A stretch of DNA of 64,000 nucleotides from JANXMY01 sp965246745 (GCA_965246745.1 OZ251980.1:744001-808000); one strand, 5' to 3'; shown: positions 34,564 through 43,145, counted from the first letter of the stretch. A program made the numbers and translations. Notes: generated by a model not told the origin, from the sequence alone.

Positions 34564-34905
34564 TCAACTGACTGCGGTGTCGCCGCGCTCGCCGGTGCGG
34601 ATACGCACGGCTTCCAAAACCGGCGTGACGAAGATTTTGCCGTCGCCGATCTCGCCGGTGCGGGCCGCGCCTTCAATCGCGCCGACCACGCTGTCCTGCT
34701 GGCTGTCGGCCACCACCACGATCAACTGCACTTTCGGCAGCAGATTGACCTGGTACTCCGAGCCTCGGTAGTGCTGGGTGTAGCCCTTTTGCTTGCCTGC
34801 GCCTTTGATTTCGGTGACGCTGATGCCGTGGATGCCGAGGTCGTCCAGCGCGGACTTCACTTCGTCGAGCCGGCTGGGCCGGATAATCGCTTCAATTCGG
34901 ACCAT
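34564..34905 (-). CDS. glnB: P-II nitrogen regulatory protein
   Basis: 113 residues, the standard P-II length. It begins MVRIEAIIRPSRLDEVKSAL, the T-loop carries Tyr in YRGSEYQVNLLPK (the uridylylation position), and the B/C loops GDGKIFVTPVLEAVRIRTGE bind ATP/ADP and 2-oxoglutarate. Its gene follows amtB in the usual amtB-glnK order (30 nt gap), so it is expected to block the ammonium channel when nitrogen is plentiful; GlnK is therefore an equally good name. Ribosome site AGGAGAAAC is clear. Confidence 0.95.
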   Translation of the reverse strand: MVRIEAIIRPSRLDEVKSALDDLGIHGISVTEIKGAGKQKGYTQHYRGSEYQVNLLPKVQLIVVVADSQQDSVVGAIEGAARTGEIGDGKIFVTPVLEAVRIRTGERGDTAVS

Positions 34906-34934
34906 GTGTGTTTCTCCTTTGGGAACCCGGCAGG

Positions 34935-36500
34935 TTAATCAATTCCCGCCAGCGCCGGAATGCCGGCATTCTCGCCGGAATAGCCTTCCTCGCCGTGCTC
35001 GGTGACATCCAAACCATCTTCTTCCTGCTCGGACGGGGCACGCATGCCGCCGGGAACAACTAAATTGACCAGCGAGCCGATCAAAAGCGTCGCCACAATC
35101 GCCATCACGACCGTGAGCAAAATCGCTTCAATCTGGGCAACCGGCTGGCCCCAGGACGCATTCGGAGCGCCGGAAAACGGGCCGTTGGCGACGCCGAGCT
35201 GGGCAGAGCCGCCGGAGTTGACCAGCGAGTTGACAGTCGAGTTGGCGAACAAGCCGGTCGCCAGAGCGCCCCACATTCCGCCGCAGGCATGGACGCCGAA
35301 CACATCGAGCGCGTCGTCGTAGCGGTTCAGCTTGCCTTTGAGCTGGATCATCGAGAAGCAGATGGGGGAAACGATGAAGCCGATCAGCAGCGCGTCAAAC
35401 GCATTCACAAAGCCGCAGGCGGGGGTGATGGCGACCAGGCCCGCGACCGCGCCGGAGCCGAAGCCCACCGCAGTCGGCTTCTTGAAGCGAATCCATTCCA
35501 CCAGGGTCCAGGACATCGCGGCAGCCGCCGTCGCGATATGCGTGTTGATAAACGCCGCCGTCGCGACGCCGTCCGCCGCCAGCTCCGAGCCGGCATTGAA
35601 GCCGAACCAGCCGAACCACAGCAGGGCGACCCCAATCAAAACCATCGGGACATTGTGCGGGCGCATTTCTTCCGCCCCGTGCCCGCGCCGCTTGCCGAGC
35701 ATGATGCACAGCACCAAAGCCGAGACGCCGGACGAAATATGAACGACGGTGCCGCCGGCAAAGTCGAGGGCATGGATTTTGCCGGTGCCGATCAGGCCGC
35801 CGTCCCACACCATGTGCGCCAGCGGGTCATAAAAGAACGTCGCCCACAGCAGGATAAACAAGCAGTACGCGCCGAACTTCATCCGCTCGGCGATAGCGCC
35901 GGAAATCAGCGCGGGGGTGATAATCGCGAACGTCATCTGAAACAGCATAAAGATCGCGCCGGGAATGGTCGGGGCATTGGACACAGGAGTTGCGCCCGCG
36001 CCGGCTTGAAGTCCCATCCAGCTTAAGGGACTGGCGGCGATTAAATGCAGCGGGCCGTTCAGCGGGGTCGGGCCGAACGCCACCGAATAGCCCCAGAGCG
36101 CCCATTGGATCGTGATAATGCCGAGCGCGACAAACGACATCATTAGGGTATTCAAGACATTTTTGGAGCGCACCAGGCCGCCGTAAAAGAGCGCCAGGCC
36201 GGGGGTCATCAGCATGACTAGGGCGGTCGCGACAATCATCCACGCCGTGTCGCCCCGGCTTGCGCCTTCCGCCGTCAGCGATCCGTTGTTGACGGCTTTC
36301 AGCGTGCCGAGCGCCGCCGGCGGGGTGGCGGTGTTGTCCTGAACGGCTAAAGCGCCGTCCACGGTTTTCGCCGCCGGCGCGGCCGCAGGAGCCGCCGCCG
36401 GCGCGGGGCCGGGCGGTGCGGGGGCCTGGGCGTGAACCGTTGAGAAAGAAAGAGGCAGAAGCAGGGCCGCGCAAAGGGCGGCGTACCAAAGTTTTGTCAC
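34935..36500 (-). CDS. amtB: Ammonium transporter (Amt family)
   Basis: About 521 residues: signal-peptide-like N-terminus, an Ala/Pro-rich linker, then 11 membrane helices with the twin pore histidines in GGTVVHISSG and GVHACGGMWG and the signature region (DTAWMIVATALVMLMTPGLA). The C-terminal tail (EEDGLDVTEHGEEGYSGENA) is the P-II-contact region. I prefer the GTG at 36500: AGGAGG lies 9 nt upstream of it, while it directly touches the ATG at 36509. A promoter about 140 nt upstream leaves a long 5' leader. Confidence 0.93.
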   Translation of the reverse strand: MTKLWYAALCAALLLPLSFSTVHAQAPAPPGPAPAAAPAAAPAAKTVDGALAVQDNTATPPAALGTLKAVNNGSLTAEGASRGDTAWMIVATALVMLMTPGLALFYGGLVRSKNVLNTLMMSFVALGIITIQWALWGYSVAFGPTPLNGPLHLIAASPLSWMGLQAGAGATPVSNAPTIPGAIFMLFQMTFAIITPALISGAIAERMKFGAYCLFILLWATFFYDPLAHMVWDGGLIGTGKIHALDFAGGTVVHISSGVSALVLCIMLGKRRGHGAEEMRPHNVPMVLIGVALLWFGWFGFNAGSELAADGVATAAFINTHIATAAAAMSWTLVEWIRFKKPTAVGFGSGAVAGLVAITPACGFVNAFDALLIGFIVSPICFSMIQLKGKLNRYDDALDVFGVHACGGMWGALATGLFANSTVNSLVNSGGSAQLGVANGPFSGAPNASWGQPVAQIEAILLTVVMAIVATLLIGSLVNLVVPGGMRAPSEQEEDGLDVTEHGEEGYSGENAGIPALAGID

Positions 36501-36639
36501 GAAAAGCATCCTCCTGAGAGTGGAACCTATGAGTGGGACCTAAATAGGCCGGGGGCCTAAAAGTAGGAAAGGTAACCGGAGTGCTTCATCGCGTGCGCCG
36601 GAAGGCTGCCTGGCAGTCATCAGCGACTTGAGGTTTTGT
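36501..36639 (-). promoter_or_regulatory. Long 5' leader of amtB-glnB with repeats
   Basis: Between the promoter and the start codon the leader (minus strand) contains a hairpin TAGGCC-CCC-GGCCTA and two near-direct repeats TAGGTCCCACTCA / TAGGTTCCACTCT just before the ribosome site. I see no match to the known glutamine riboswitch. It may be regulatory. Confidence 0.4.
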
Positions 36640-36669
36640 AGGATAGCACAAGGCGGGAACTTTTGTCAA
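36640..36669 (-). promoter_or_regulatory. Sigma70-type promoter of amtB-glnB
   Basis: Minus strand: TTGACA (36669-36664), 18-nt spacer, TATCCT (36645-36640). Confidence 0.65.
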
Positions 36670-36696
36670 GACATTCGGGTACGCGCCCGCAAAAAA

Positions 36697-36726
36697 GCCT
36701 GCCGCACTGTGCGGCAGGCTTTTTTG
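36697..36726. terminator. Intrinsic terminator after the YceI gene, palindromic
   Basis: GCCTGCCGCAC / GTGCGGCAGGC with AAAAAA on one side and TTTTTT on the other. It lies just after the yceI-like stop and upstream of the amtB promoter. Confidence 0.9.
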
Positions 36727-36735
36727 TCTTTGCGC

Positions 36736-37404
36736 CTATTTATCTTTGGTCGCTTCGGCGGACAGCCGGACCGTGACCGCGTCGGCAAGCTGCGGGGAGC
36801 CGTCGGGCATGCGGTGGTCCCAGGTGATCCCGTAAGCCTTGCGGCTGATCGTCACCGGGTCGGCGAGTATGCCCAGCCGAACGCCGCCGAACGGGTCCTG
36901 CACCGGGCCGAGATACCGAAACGGCAGCGACAAGTGGTGCGCCTGGTCCCGAATGGTCAGCGTGCCGTCGGCCACAAAGTGATCGCCGGATTTACGGACC
37001 GTTTTGCTTTGAAACGACACGGTCGGGAAGTCGGCGGCGTCGAAAAAGTTGGCGGACTTCAAATCCGTATCGCGCGGGGCGACATTGGTGTCAATCGAGG
37101 CGACCTGCGCGGTAAACGAGACGGCGCATTTGGACAAATCGGCGGGATCGGCAAGGATTCTGCCCGCCGTCGCATCAAAGCGCCCTTGAACTTTGCTCAG
37201 GCCCATATGCTGAATCTCAAAGCCGACCGACGTGTGCATGGGGTCGAGGGTGTATGCGCCGGCGACAGGCAGAGCGGCCCCGACCGTCGTTTTGCCGAGC
37301 AGACGGGGCGCGGGAAATGCCGGGCCGGGGTTCAGCAGCATCGCGGCGGCGACCGCAGCCGCCGCGCCGCCGGTCAGGGCGGAAGCTGTCAGTGTTTTGT
37401 TCAT
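36736..37404 (-). CDS. YceI-family periplasmic lipid/isoprenoid-binding protein
   Basis: 222 residues: signal peptide, then the YceI beta-barrel (YTLDPMHTSVGFEIQHMGLS, VQGRFDATAGRILADPADLS, ANFFDAADFPTVSFQSKTVR, GTLTIRDQAHHLSLPF). These proteins bind long polyisoprenoids and are often linked to quinone metabolism or acid/oxidative stress. It is last in a likely four-gene unit with azoreductase, a flavin oxidoreductase and DoxX, divergent from an HxlR regulator, which supports a redox-stress role. Confidence 0.9.
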   Translation of the reverse strand: MNKTLTASALTGGAAAAVAAAMLLNPGPAFPAPRLLGKTTVGAALPVAGAYTLDPMHTSVGFEIQHMGLSKVQGRFDATAGRILADPADLSKCAVSFTAQVASIDTNVAPRDTDLKSANFFDAADFPTVSFQSKTVRKSGDHFVADGTLTIRDQAHHLSLPFRYLGPVQDPFGGVRLGILADPVTISRKAYGITWDHRMPDGSPQLADAVTVRLSAEATKDK

Positions 37405-37436
37405 AAAGAACTTTCTCCATGTGCGTCACAGCACGA

Positions 37437-38060
37437 TTATTTCACCAGCGACGGGACAAGCGCGGCGATTTTAGCCCGCGCTTCGGCGAGTGCGCCGTTG
37501 ACCGCATCGTCGCCGCGTGCCGTGTTGTTGACGTGGACAAACTCAATGTCGGAAACGCCCATCAAGCCGAACGCGTTTTTGATCACCGGGTCCTGCACAT
37601 TGTACGCTTCGCGGGCTTCGCCGGGGCCGTAGCCGCCGCCGCCCCGCGCGGTGACGACCACCGCTTTTTTGTTCAGCAGCAGGCCCTGGTAAGTGGCCGG
37701 GTCGAACGTGACATTGGCCCGGACGATCTGGTCAATGTAAGACTTGAAAACGCCGGGGACGGTGAAGTTGTACATCGGGACGCCCAGCACAAACAGGTCG
37801 GCGGCGAACAGCTCGGCGATCAGCGCGTCCGACGTTTGCAGCAGCTCGTTTTGCTCCGGGGTGCGCTGCTCGGCGGGAGTATACATGGCATAAATGAACG
37901 GCTCGGTGACATACGGCACGGCTTCATGGCCGAGGTCGCGGTACGTCACCGTCACCGATGGGTCGGCGGCTTTCAGGGCTTCAACCAGCTCGCCGGAAAC
38001 GGTCCGGGAATGCGACCCCGCGCCGCGCGGGCTGGAGTCAAGATGCAGAATGTGGGTCAT
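37437..38060 (-). CDS. azoR: FMN-dependent NADH-azoreductase / quinone reductase
   Basis: 207 residues of the flavodoxin-like AzoR family: HILHLDSSPRGAGSHSRTVS (FMN phosphate loop), VLGVPMYNFTVPGVFKSYID and VVTARGGGGYGPGEAR (isoalloxazine contacts). It reduces quinones and azo compounds by two electrons with NADH, protecting against quinone stress. In Bacillus the homologue is controlled by the HxlR-type sensor YodB; an HxlR gene is divergent from this cluster at 39645. Confidence 0.93.
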   Translation of the reverse strand: MTHILHLDSSPRGAGSHSRTVSGELVEALKAADPSVTVTYRDLGHEAVPYVTEPFIYAMYTPAEQRTPEQNELLQTSDALIAELFAADLFVLGVPMYNFTVPGVFKSYIDQIVRANVTFDPATYQGLLLNKKAVVVTARGGGGYGPGEAREAYNVQDPVIKNAFGLMGVSDIEFVHVNNTARGDDAVNGALAEARAKIAALVPSLVK

Positions 38061-38097
38061 AACGGGTTCCTTTGTGTTCTATGCGTTCAGGTAAAAG

Positions 38098-39105
38098 TCA
38101 GCCGAGAAGCGGCTTGACGCGGCTGCCGAGCAGCCCGATAGCGTCCATCAGCGCCGCATGCGGCAGGTTTGCGCCGTCCATTTGCAGCGTGACGCGCGAC
38201 ACGCCGCCCAGCGCCTCGGAGTGACGGCGTATCTTGGCGGCGACTTCTTCCGGGCCGCCGACGATCAGCGCCCCCAACGGGCCGTTTTGGGCGTCAAACT
38301 GAGCGCGGGACACCGGCCCCCAGCCGCGCTCGCGGCCAATCCGCGTGAACATCTCGGCGTACCCCGGAAAAAAGCCCGCCACAGCCGCTTCGGTCGTTTC
38401 AGCGACATACCCGAGCGAGTGCAGGCCGACCCGCAGCGCTTCCGGCGCATGCCCCGCCTGCCGCCCGGCGTCTCGGTACAAATCAATCAAAGGCCGGAAC
38501 CGATGGGTTTCCCCGCCAATAATCGCCACCATCAGCGGCAGGCCGAGCGTTCCGGCCCGGACAAACGACTCCGGTGTCCCGCCGACCCCGAGCCACACGG
38601 GGAGCCGTGTTTGCACGGGACGCGGATACACCCCCTGCCCCGTCAGCGCCGCCCGGTGACGGCCCTGCCAGGTGATACGCTCGGTCTCGCGCAGTTTGAG
38701 AAGCAAGTCCAAATTCTCGGCGAACAGCGAATCGTAGTCGCCGAACTCCAGCCCGAACAGCGGAAACGACTCGGTGAACGACCCCCGCCCGGCCACAATC
38801 TCCGCCCGGCCCGCCGACAGCAAATCCAGCGTCGCAAAGCTCTGAAAGACCCGCACCGGATCGGCGGCGCTCAGCACCGTGACTGCGCTCGACAGCCGAA
38901 TGCGCTTTGTGCGCGTTGCCGCCGCCGCGAGAATGACCGCCGGGGCCGAATCCAGAAACTCGCGCCGGTGATGCTCGCCGATCCCGAACACGTCCAGCCC
39001 CACGGCGTCGGCGTGCTCAATCCGGGCCACCAGGTTCCGCAGGCCGTCCGAGTCGGACACGCCGCCGAGTCCCGCCGCCGCAAAGCTGTCAATGCCAAGT
39101 TCCAC
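38098..39105 (-). CDS. Luciferase-like (LLM class) flavin-dependent oxidoreductase
   Basis: 335 residues of the bacterial-luciferase TIM barrel: ELGIDSFAAAG, ADAVGLDVFGIGEHHRREFL, LSSAVTVLSAADPVRVFQSF, ATLDLLSAGRAEIVAGRGSF, LPVWLGVGGTPESFVRAG. It uses reduced flavin; the substrate is unknown. The start is GTG at 39105, 1 nt past the DoxX stop, which fits the family N-terminus better than any upstream codon. Likely cotranscribed with DoxX, AzoR and YceI genes. Confidence 0.88.
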   Translation of the reverse strand: MELGIDSFAAAGLGGVSDSDGLRNLVARIEHADAVGLDVFGIGEHHRREFLDSAPAVILAAAATRTKRIRLSSAVTVLSAADPVRVFQSFATLDLLSAGRAEIVAGRGSFTESFPLFGLEFGDYDSLFAENLDLLLKLRETERITWQGRHRAALTGQGVYPRPVQTRLPVWLGVGGTPESFVRAGTLGLPLMVAIIGGETHRFRPLIDLYRDAGRQAGHAPEALRVGLHSLGYVAETTEAAVAGFFPGYAEMFTRIGRERGWGPVSRAQFDAQNGPLGALIVGGPEEVAAKIRRHSEALGGVSRVTLQMDGANLPHAALMDAIGLLGSRVKPLLG

Positions 39106-39106
39106 G

Positions 39107-39496
39107 CTACACCGCTTCCGCGACTTTCGGGACAAAAAGGCCGGCGAAGGCCGAGCGCACCGAGTAAAACACCGCCAGCCACAGCACCAGGGCCAGCAGG
39201 CCAGGCGCAATCCCCGCCGGCTCCATCAAAACATGAAACAGCAAAATGTTGACGATGATCGGCCCGAGTACGACCAGCCCGAGAGGAACATAGCGGCCCG
39301 ACAGCAGGATCAATCCGCCGAGAAGCTGCAAGGCAAAGATCGGCGGCCAGAAGCCCGCCGCGAACAAAGCCGCCCCGAACTGCTGTGCAACAGGCGGGCC
39401 GGGCGGCTGCGGCAGAAAGTGCAGGAAACCGTTAAGGCCGAACACAACAAACATCACGCCGAGCAGCAGGCGGGCAATCAGCAGGGCCGTTTTCAT
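39107..39496 (-). CDS. DoxX-family membrane protein
   Basis: 129 residues with four membrane helices (TALLIARLLLGVMFVVFGL, FAAGFWPPIFALQLLGGLIL, YVPLGLVVLGPIIVNILLF, GLLALVLWLAVFYSVRSAF). DoxX proteins sit in the inner membrane and are linked to thiol/redox stress in some bacteria. The ATG at 39496 is preferred over the upstream TTG because GGAG lies about 10 nt before it. It is the first gene of the redox cluster and is preceded by a consensus promoter. Confidence 0.85.
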   Translation of the reverse strand: MKTALLIARLLLGVMFVVFGLNGFLHFLPQPPGPPVAQQFGAALFAAGFWPPIFALQLLGGLILLSGRYVPLGLVVLGPIIVNILLFHVLMEPAGIAPGLLALVLWLAVFYSVRSAFAGLFVPKVAEAV

Positions 39497-39516
39497 TTGC
39501 AATTCTCCAATGGAGT

Positions 39517-39546
39517 GAGTATAACGCTTTCACTTTAATTTGTCAA
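39517..39546 (-). promoter_or_regulatory. Sigma70-type promoter of the DoxX-LLM-azoR-yceI cluster
   Basis: Minus strand: TTGACA (39546-39541), 18-nt spacer, TATACT (39522-39517). It faces the HxlR regulator gene and is a likely repressor target. Confidence 0.75.
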
Positions 39547-39644
39547 GCGTTCCCGAAAATTATTCGCACAATTTCTTTGTGCGCCTTAAATCTCTTGACG
39601 GTATCGGGTACAATACTCTACCACGCACGCGGCGAAAGAAAACC

Positions 39645-40046
39645 ATGCACGACGAAGAAAGAGATATAGAAGAAAGCCGAATTGAAGAGCGTCCCGAAAG
39701 CGCCGAATGCGACGGCGCGGCGGACTTTGTGCGCGGCGCGTCGCTTTTGCAGGAAAAATGGACCTTGATGATCGTCCACAGCCTTCAAGCCGCCCCGCTG
39801 TCGTTCTGCGATTTAATGCGGCGCGGCACGGTCAACACGACCACGCTGACTCAGCGCCTGCATGGGCTGGAAGAAGCGGGCGTGCTGACCAAAACCGTGC
39901 ATTCCCTGATGCCGCCCCGCACCTCGTATGCGCTCACCGAAAGCGGCCAAGCCTTGAAGCCGATCTTGGACGCCGTCGCCGCGTGGAGCAAAGCGTTTCT
40001 TCCCGCTCACAAGTGCCCGGCGAGCCAGACCACGAACGAGTCCTGA
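39645..40046 (+). CDS. HxlR-family (DUF24) redox-type transcriptional regulator
   Basis: 133 residues. The winged helix reads FVRGASLLQEKWTLMIVHSL, LMRRGTVNTTTLTQRLHGLE, TKTVHSLMPPRTSYALTESG. It keeps the single N-terminal cysteine of this family (SAECDGAADF), the thiol sensor in YodB/HypR-like proteins. Together with the divergent azoreductase cluster this points to a quinone/electrophile sensor. TACAAT about 30 nt upstream is a likely -10. Its 3' end overlaps the convergent dacB gene by 40 nt. Confidence 0.88.
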   Translation: MHDEERDIEESRIEERPESAECDGAADFVRGASLLQEKWTLMIVHSLQAAPLSFCDLMRRGTVNTTTLTQRLHGLEEAGVLTKTVHSLMPPRTSYALTESGQALKPILDAVAAWSKAFLPAHKCPASQTTNES

Positions 40047-41548
40047 ACCGCGCCCGCCGAGCGGGCGCTGCCGGGAAAATTGTTCATCAGCAGCGAAAAC
40101 GCGTACAGGGTCCCGCTGCGCCCCAAGACATACCCGGACAGCGCCCGCACCTGACTCAGCGTTCCCGTTTTTGCATGGACATTGCCGGCCGCCGATGTTC
40201 CGACCATGCGATTTTTCAGCGTGCCGTCCACCCCGGCAACCGGCAGCGACGCATAATACACCGGCCAGTCGGAACGCCGGTGCATCCCGAGCAAAAGCTG
40301 CGCGACCGACCGGGCCGTCACATAATCGCGCCGCCCCACCCCGCAGCCGTCCACCAGCGCAACCGGGCGGGTGTCCACGCCCAGCGAGCGGAAAAACGGC
40401 AGCTCGCGGGCAAGGCCCGCGTCAAACGTCCCTTCGGGGGCCAGCAGCCGCACCAAGGACTCCGCCAGCAGATTGTCGCTCGGCTTGTTCATGCGGGCCA
40501 GCACCACGGACAGCGGCAGGCTCGGGTGCGACCCCAGCCGCACGGCGTGGGCCGGCGTTGTGCCGAGCGCCGCGCCGCCGCCGACAGTGATGCCGCGCTT
40601 GACCAATGCCTGCCGCAAAAGAGTCGCGGCAAACAGCGGCGGCGACTCGATTGGGATTTTCACGTCCAGCATCCTGCCGAGCGGCAGCGTGCCTGAGACG
40701 ACAAACTCGTTTTTCTGCCACCGCTTGGTGACTTTGCAGTCGGCCGCCGCGTCTTTTGCGCCGGTTTCGGCGTCAATCGTCACGCGCACATAATCGGTCG
40801 GCGGGTTCAGTGTCACACTCACCGGGTCGCCGGGCCGTGCGCCGGGCGCGGCGTGGACCGCCAGCACGCCTTCTTCCGCTTCCAATCCTGAAATCTGCGG
40901 GAATTCCTCGTCGCTGAAGTCGTCCCACTCCCACCCGAAGCCGTACACCGGCCCGGCAAACCGCGAGCCGTCGCCGACAATGCCGCCGCCGATCTTTCTA
41001 ACCCCCGCCGCTGCCAAATCCGCCGCCAGCGTGTCCAAATCCGCCGCCGACAAGAGGCTGTCCCCGCCGCCCCGCAGGTACAGCTCCCCGGCGATTTTCC
41101 CGTCGGCATCGGGCCGGGCGGACGCCAGCACATCCGTCGTCGTGCGAAAGCTCGGCCCGAGCAGCCCGAGCGCCGCCGCCGAAGTCCACAGCTTGGCATT
41201 GGACGCCGGCAGCAGCCGCAGGTCGGGGTTGCGGGCGTACAACACTTTGCCGTCGCTCACCCGGCAGACCATCGCCCCGGTGATGCCGCCGCTGAGCGCC
41301 GGCGCTTGAAGGATTTTGTCAAGGGCCGGGGCAGGCGGAGTTTGGGCTTGGACGGGAGAAAGGAGGAGCAGAAGCGCGAGGGAATAAATCCCTCTCGCTG
41401 AATGGCGTCCTTTGGACGAAAGAGCGCTGTACGTTCGGTTTCTTTTCTTTCTGCAAAGCATGTTGTTCAGCAGAGACGAAGTGATGCCGAAGGCATAGAA
41501 GAGTTTACTGCCTCGCATCGGCAGCCGCCTAGAAAATCGTTCACTCAT
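40007..41548 (-). CDS. dacB: D-alanyl-D-alanine carboxypeptidase/endopeptidase, PBP4 type
   Basis: A class C penicillin-binding protein of about 513 residues: SxxK in LPASNAKLWTSAAALG, the large insertion domains of PBP4, SxN in MNKPSDNLLAESLV, and KTG in VHAKTGTLSQVRALSG. It trims peptidoglycan cross-links in the periplasm. TATAAT lies 6 nt before ATG at 41548, giving a leaderless start. The first 50 residues are unusual: Arg/Ser-rich and encoded over repeat-like DNA (a hairpin GAGGGA-ATAAA-TCCCTC), with the true signal helix (YSLALLLLLSPVQAQ) only after them. Confidence 0.9.
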   Translation of the reverse strand: MSERFSRRLPMRGSKLFYAFGITSSLLNNMLCRKKRNRTYSALSSKGRHSARGIYSLALLLLLSPVQAQTPPAPALDKILQAPALSGGITGAMVCRVSDGKVLYARNPDLRLLPASNAKLWTSAAALGLLGPSFRTTTDVLASARPDADGKIAGELYLRGGGDSLLSAADLDTLAADLAAAGVRKIGGGIVGDGSRFAGPVYGFGWEWDDFSDEEFPQISGLEAEEGVLAVHAAPGARPGDPVSVTLNPPTDYVRVTIDAETGAKDAAADCKVTKRWQKNEFVVSGTLPLGRMLDVKIPIESPPLFAATLLRQALVKRGITVGGGAALGTTPAHAVRLGSHPSLPLSVVLARMNKPSDNLLAESLVRLLAPEGTFDAGLARELPFFRSLGVDTRPVALVDGCGVGRRDYVTARSVAQLLLGMHRRSDWPVYYASLPVAGVDGTLKNRMVGTSAAGNVHAKTGTLSQVRALSGYVLGRSGTLYAFSLLMNNFPGSARSAGAVQDSFVVWLAGHL

Positions 41549-41554
41549 GCCTCC

Positions 41555-41560
41555 ATTATA
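41555..41560 (-). promoter_or_regulatory. -10 box of a likely leaderless promoter for dacB
   Basis: TATAAT on the minus strand followed by GGAGGC and ATG. The plus strand also reads CATTAT here, which could serve the divergent HAD gene at 41597. Confidence 0.55.
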
Positions 41561-41596
41561 GCAGGAATTCCCCAGTCCCTTCCCGAACTACCCCGC

Positions 41597-42274
41597 GTGA
41601 CTACACAGAACTTGCCGACACTCGGCGCGATCTTCGATTGCGACGGCCTGCTCGCCGATACCGAAACGCCGGACTACGACGCCTGGCGCAAAATCTACGA
41701 AGAACAGGGCCTGCATTTCCCGATTGAAGCGTGGGCGCACACCGTGGGCGCGGCTAAAGGCCAAAGCCTGAACAACTGGCACGCCCCGCTGGCCGACGCC
41801 GCCGGGCCGGGCTACGACCCGGAGGCCGTTGACGCCCGCCGCCGGGCGCTCTACCAAGCCGCCATCGGCCGGCTGACCCCCATGCCCGGCGTTCTCGCCC
41901 TGCTCGACGCGCTCAACGAAGCCGGTATCCCCTGCGCGGTCGCGTCCAACTCCGACCGCGAATGGGTGGACCGCGTTTTGGACATCACCGGCCTGACCGC
42001 CCGATTTCGCGCCATCGCCACCGCCGACGAAGTGGAGCATCCCAAGCCTGCGCCCGATGTTTATTTGCTGGCCGCAAGCCGCCTCGGCGTCCCGCCGGGG
42101 CGCTGCGCCGCGTTTGAAGACTCCCCGCGCGGCCTCGCCGCCGCCCACGCCGCCGGCTTGTTCACCATCGCCGTCCCGACCGCCCTGACCAAGCACTTCG
42201 CGTTTGAGCAGGCCCATCACCTTGTCGAGAGTTTGGAAAAGCTCGCGCTGAGCGACCTGCGGCGGAGTGCCTAA
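41597..42274 (+). CDS. HAD-superfamily phosphatase (beta-phosphoglucomutase-like subfamily)
   Basis: 225 residues: motif I AIFDCDGLLADTE (Asp-x-Asp), motif II AVASNSDREWVDRVLD, motif III Lys in VEHPKPAPDVYLLAA, motif IV AAFEDSPRGLAAAHAAG, with a helical C1 cap. The pattern is that of sugar-phosphate phosphatases or mutases. I start at GTG 41597 (VTTQNLPTLGAIF); the frame is open upstream through sequence antisense to dacB. Substrate unknown. Confidence 0.85.
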   Translation: MTTQNLPTLGAIFDCDGLLADTETPDYDAWRKIYEEQGLHFPIEAWAHTVGAAKGQSLNNWHAPLADAAGPGYDPEAVDARRRALYQAAIGRLTPMPGVLALLDALNEAGIPCAVASNSDREWVDRVLDITGLTARFRAIATADEVEHPKPAPDVYLLAASRLGVPPGRCAAFEDSPRGLAAAHAAGLFTIAVPTALTKHFAFEQAHHLVESLEKLALSDLRRSA

Positions 42275-42275
42275 A

Positions 42276-43145
42276 ATGCGTACTCATCTGCTGGTTTGGC
42301 TTTTAGCGGCGTGCCTTTTCCCCATACCGGGAACTGCGGCTCCGTGGCACTTTACCAAAACACAAATGACTGACTCGCGCACGGGATGGGCACTGGCTTC
42401 CACCCCGCGTGGCTCAGTTCTGCTGCGAACGACCAACGGCGGCGCGAGCTGGAAAAACGTCTCGCCGCGCGTGATTTGGCCGCTGTCGCCCGCGCAGATT
42501 GCCGCCAGCGAGAATGATATCGCCTCGGAGGGCATAGATTTTGACAGCCTCAGCGGTCAAACCTGCTGGGCGGCGATGATCAGCGGCGACACGCGGATTA
42601 TTGTTGAGCAGACACACGACGGCGGCCGCCATTGGACAAAATCTCAGTTCGGCAACCAAAGCGGCTATTCTTTGCTCTTGTCGTTTTTAGACCGCCGGCA
42701 CGGATGGCTGCTGACGATATCGGACATGGCGAGCGGGTCCACCCGCAAGGATTTGTTTCGGACCACGGACGGCGGGAAGACATGGGCCTTTGTCACCCGT
42801 GCAATTCCCGACCACATTGACCCGAACGGGCTGACCTTTCGCACGGCGTCCATCGGGTGGCTGGCAGCGGGATACCACGGCTATGACGAGATGCCACTTT
42901 ACCGGACGAACGACGGCGGACGGCACTGGCGGCTTCAAGTCCTGCCTGAGCCTGCTGGTATTGGCGACGGATACGGCATCATCAGCAGGCCGCGCTTCTT
43001 CGGTCCGCAAAGGCGGGACGGCTCACTTGTCGTGAATTATCGGGGCGGCACTCGATTTGAGAGAATTCTTTACAGTACGCATGACGGCGGGCAAACCTGG
43101 CGCATCGGGCGGCATATCCGCACCAAAAACGCAGGAAGGGATTGA
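42276..43145 (+). CDS. Secreted Asp-box (BNR/YCF48-like) beta-propeller protein
   Basis: 289 residues. A signal peptide (LLVWLLAACLFPIPGTAA) is followed by five Asp-box type repeats: TNGGASW, HDGGRHW, TDGGKTW, NDGGRHW, HDGGQTW. These occur in sialidases and in YCF48/HCF136-like assembly factors; no sialidase catalytic residues are apparent. Likely a periplasmic or secreted propeller of unknown binding role. The gene starts 2 nt after the HAD stop and its stop overlaps the next start, so the four genes 41597-44532 look like an operon. Confidence 0.82.
   Translation: MRTHLLVWLLAACLFPIPGTAAPWHFTKTQMTDSRTGWALASTPRGSVLLRTTNGGASWKNVSPRVIWPLSPAQIAASENDIASEGIDFDSLSGQTCWAAMISGDTRIIVEQTHDGGRHWTKSQFGNQSGYSLLLSFLDRRHGWLLTISDMASGSTRKDLFRTTDGGKTWAFVTRAIPDHIDPNGLTFRTASIGWLAAGYHGYDEMPLYRTNDGGRHWRLQVLPEPAGIGDGYGIISRPRFFGPQRRDGSLVVNYRGGTRFERILYSTHDGGQTWRIGRHIRTKNAGRD

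Noticed and set aside
36501..36639. Glutamine riboswitch in the amtB leader
   Set aside because: The leader hairpin and near-repeats do not show the conserved bases of the glnA or downstream-peptide motifs.
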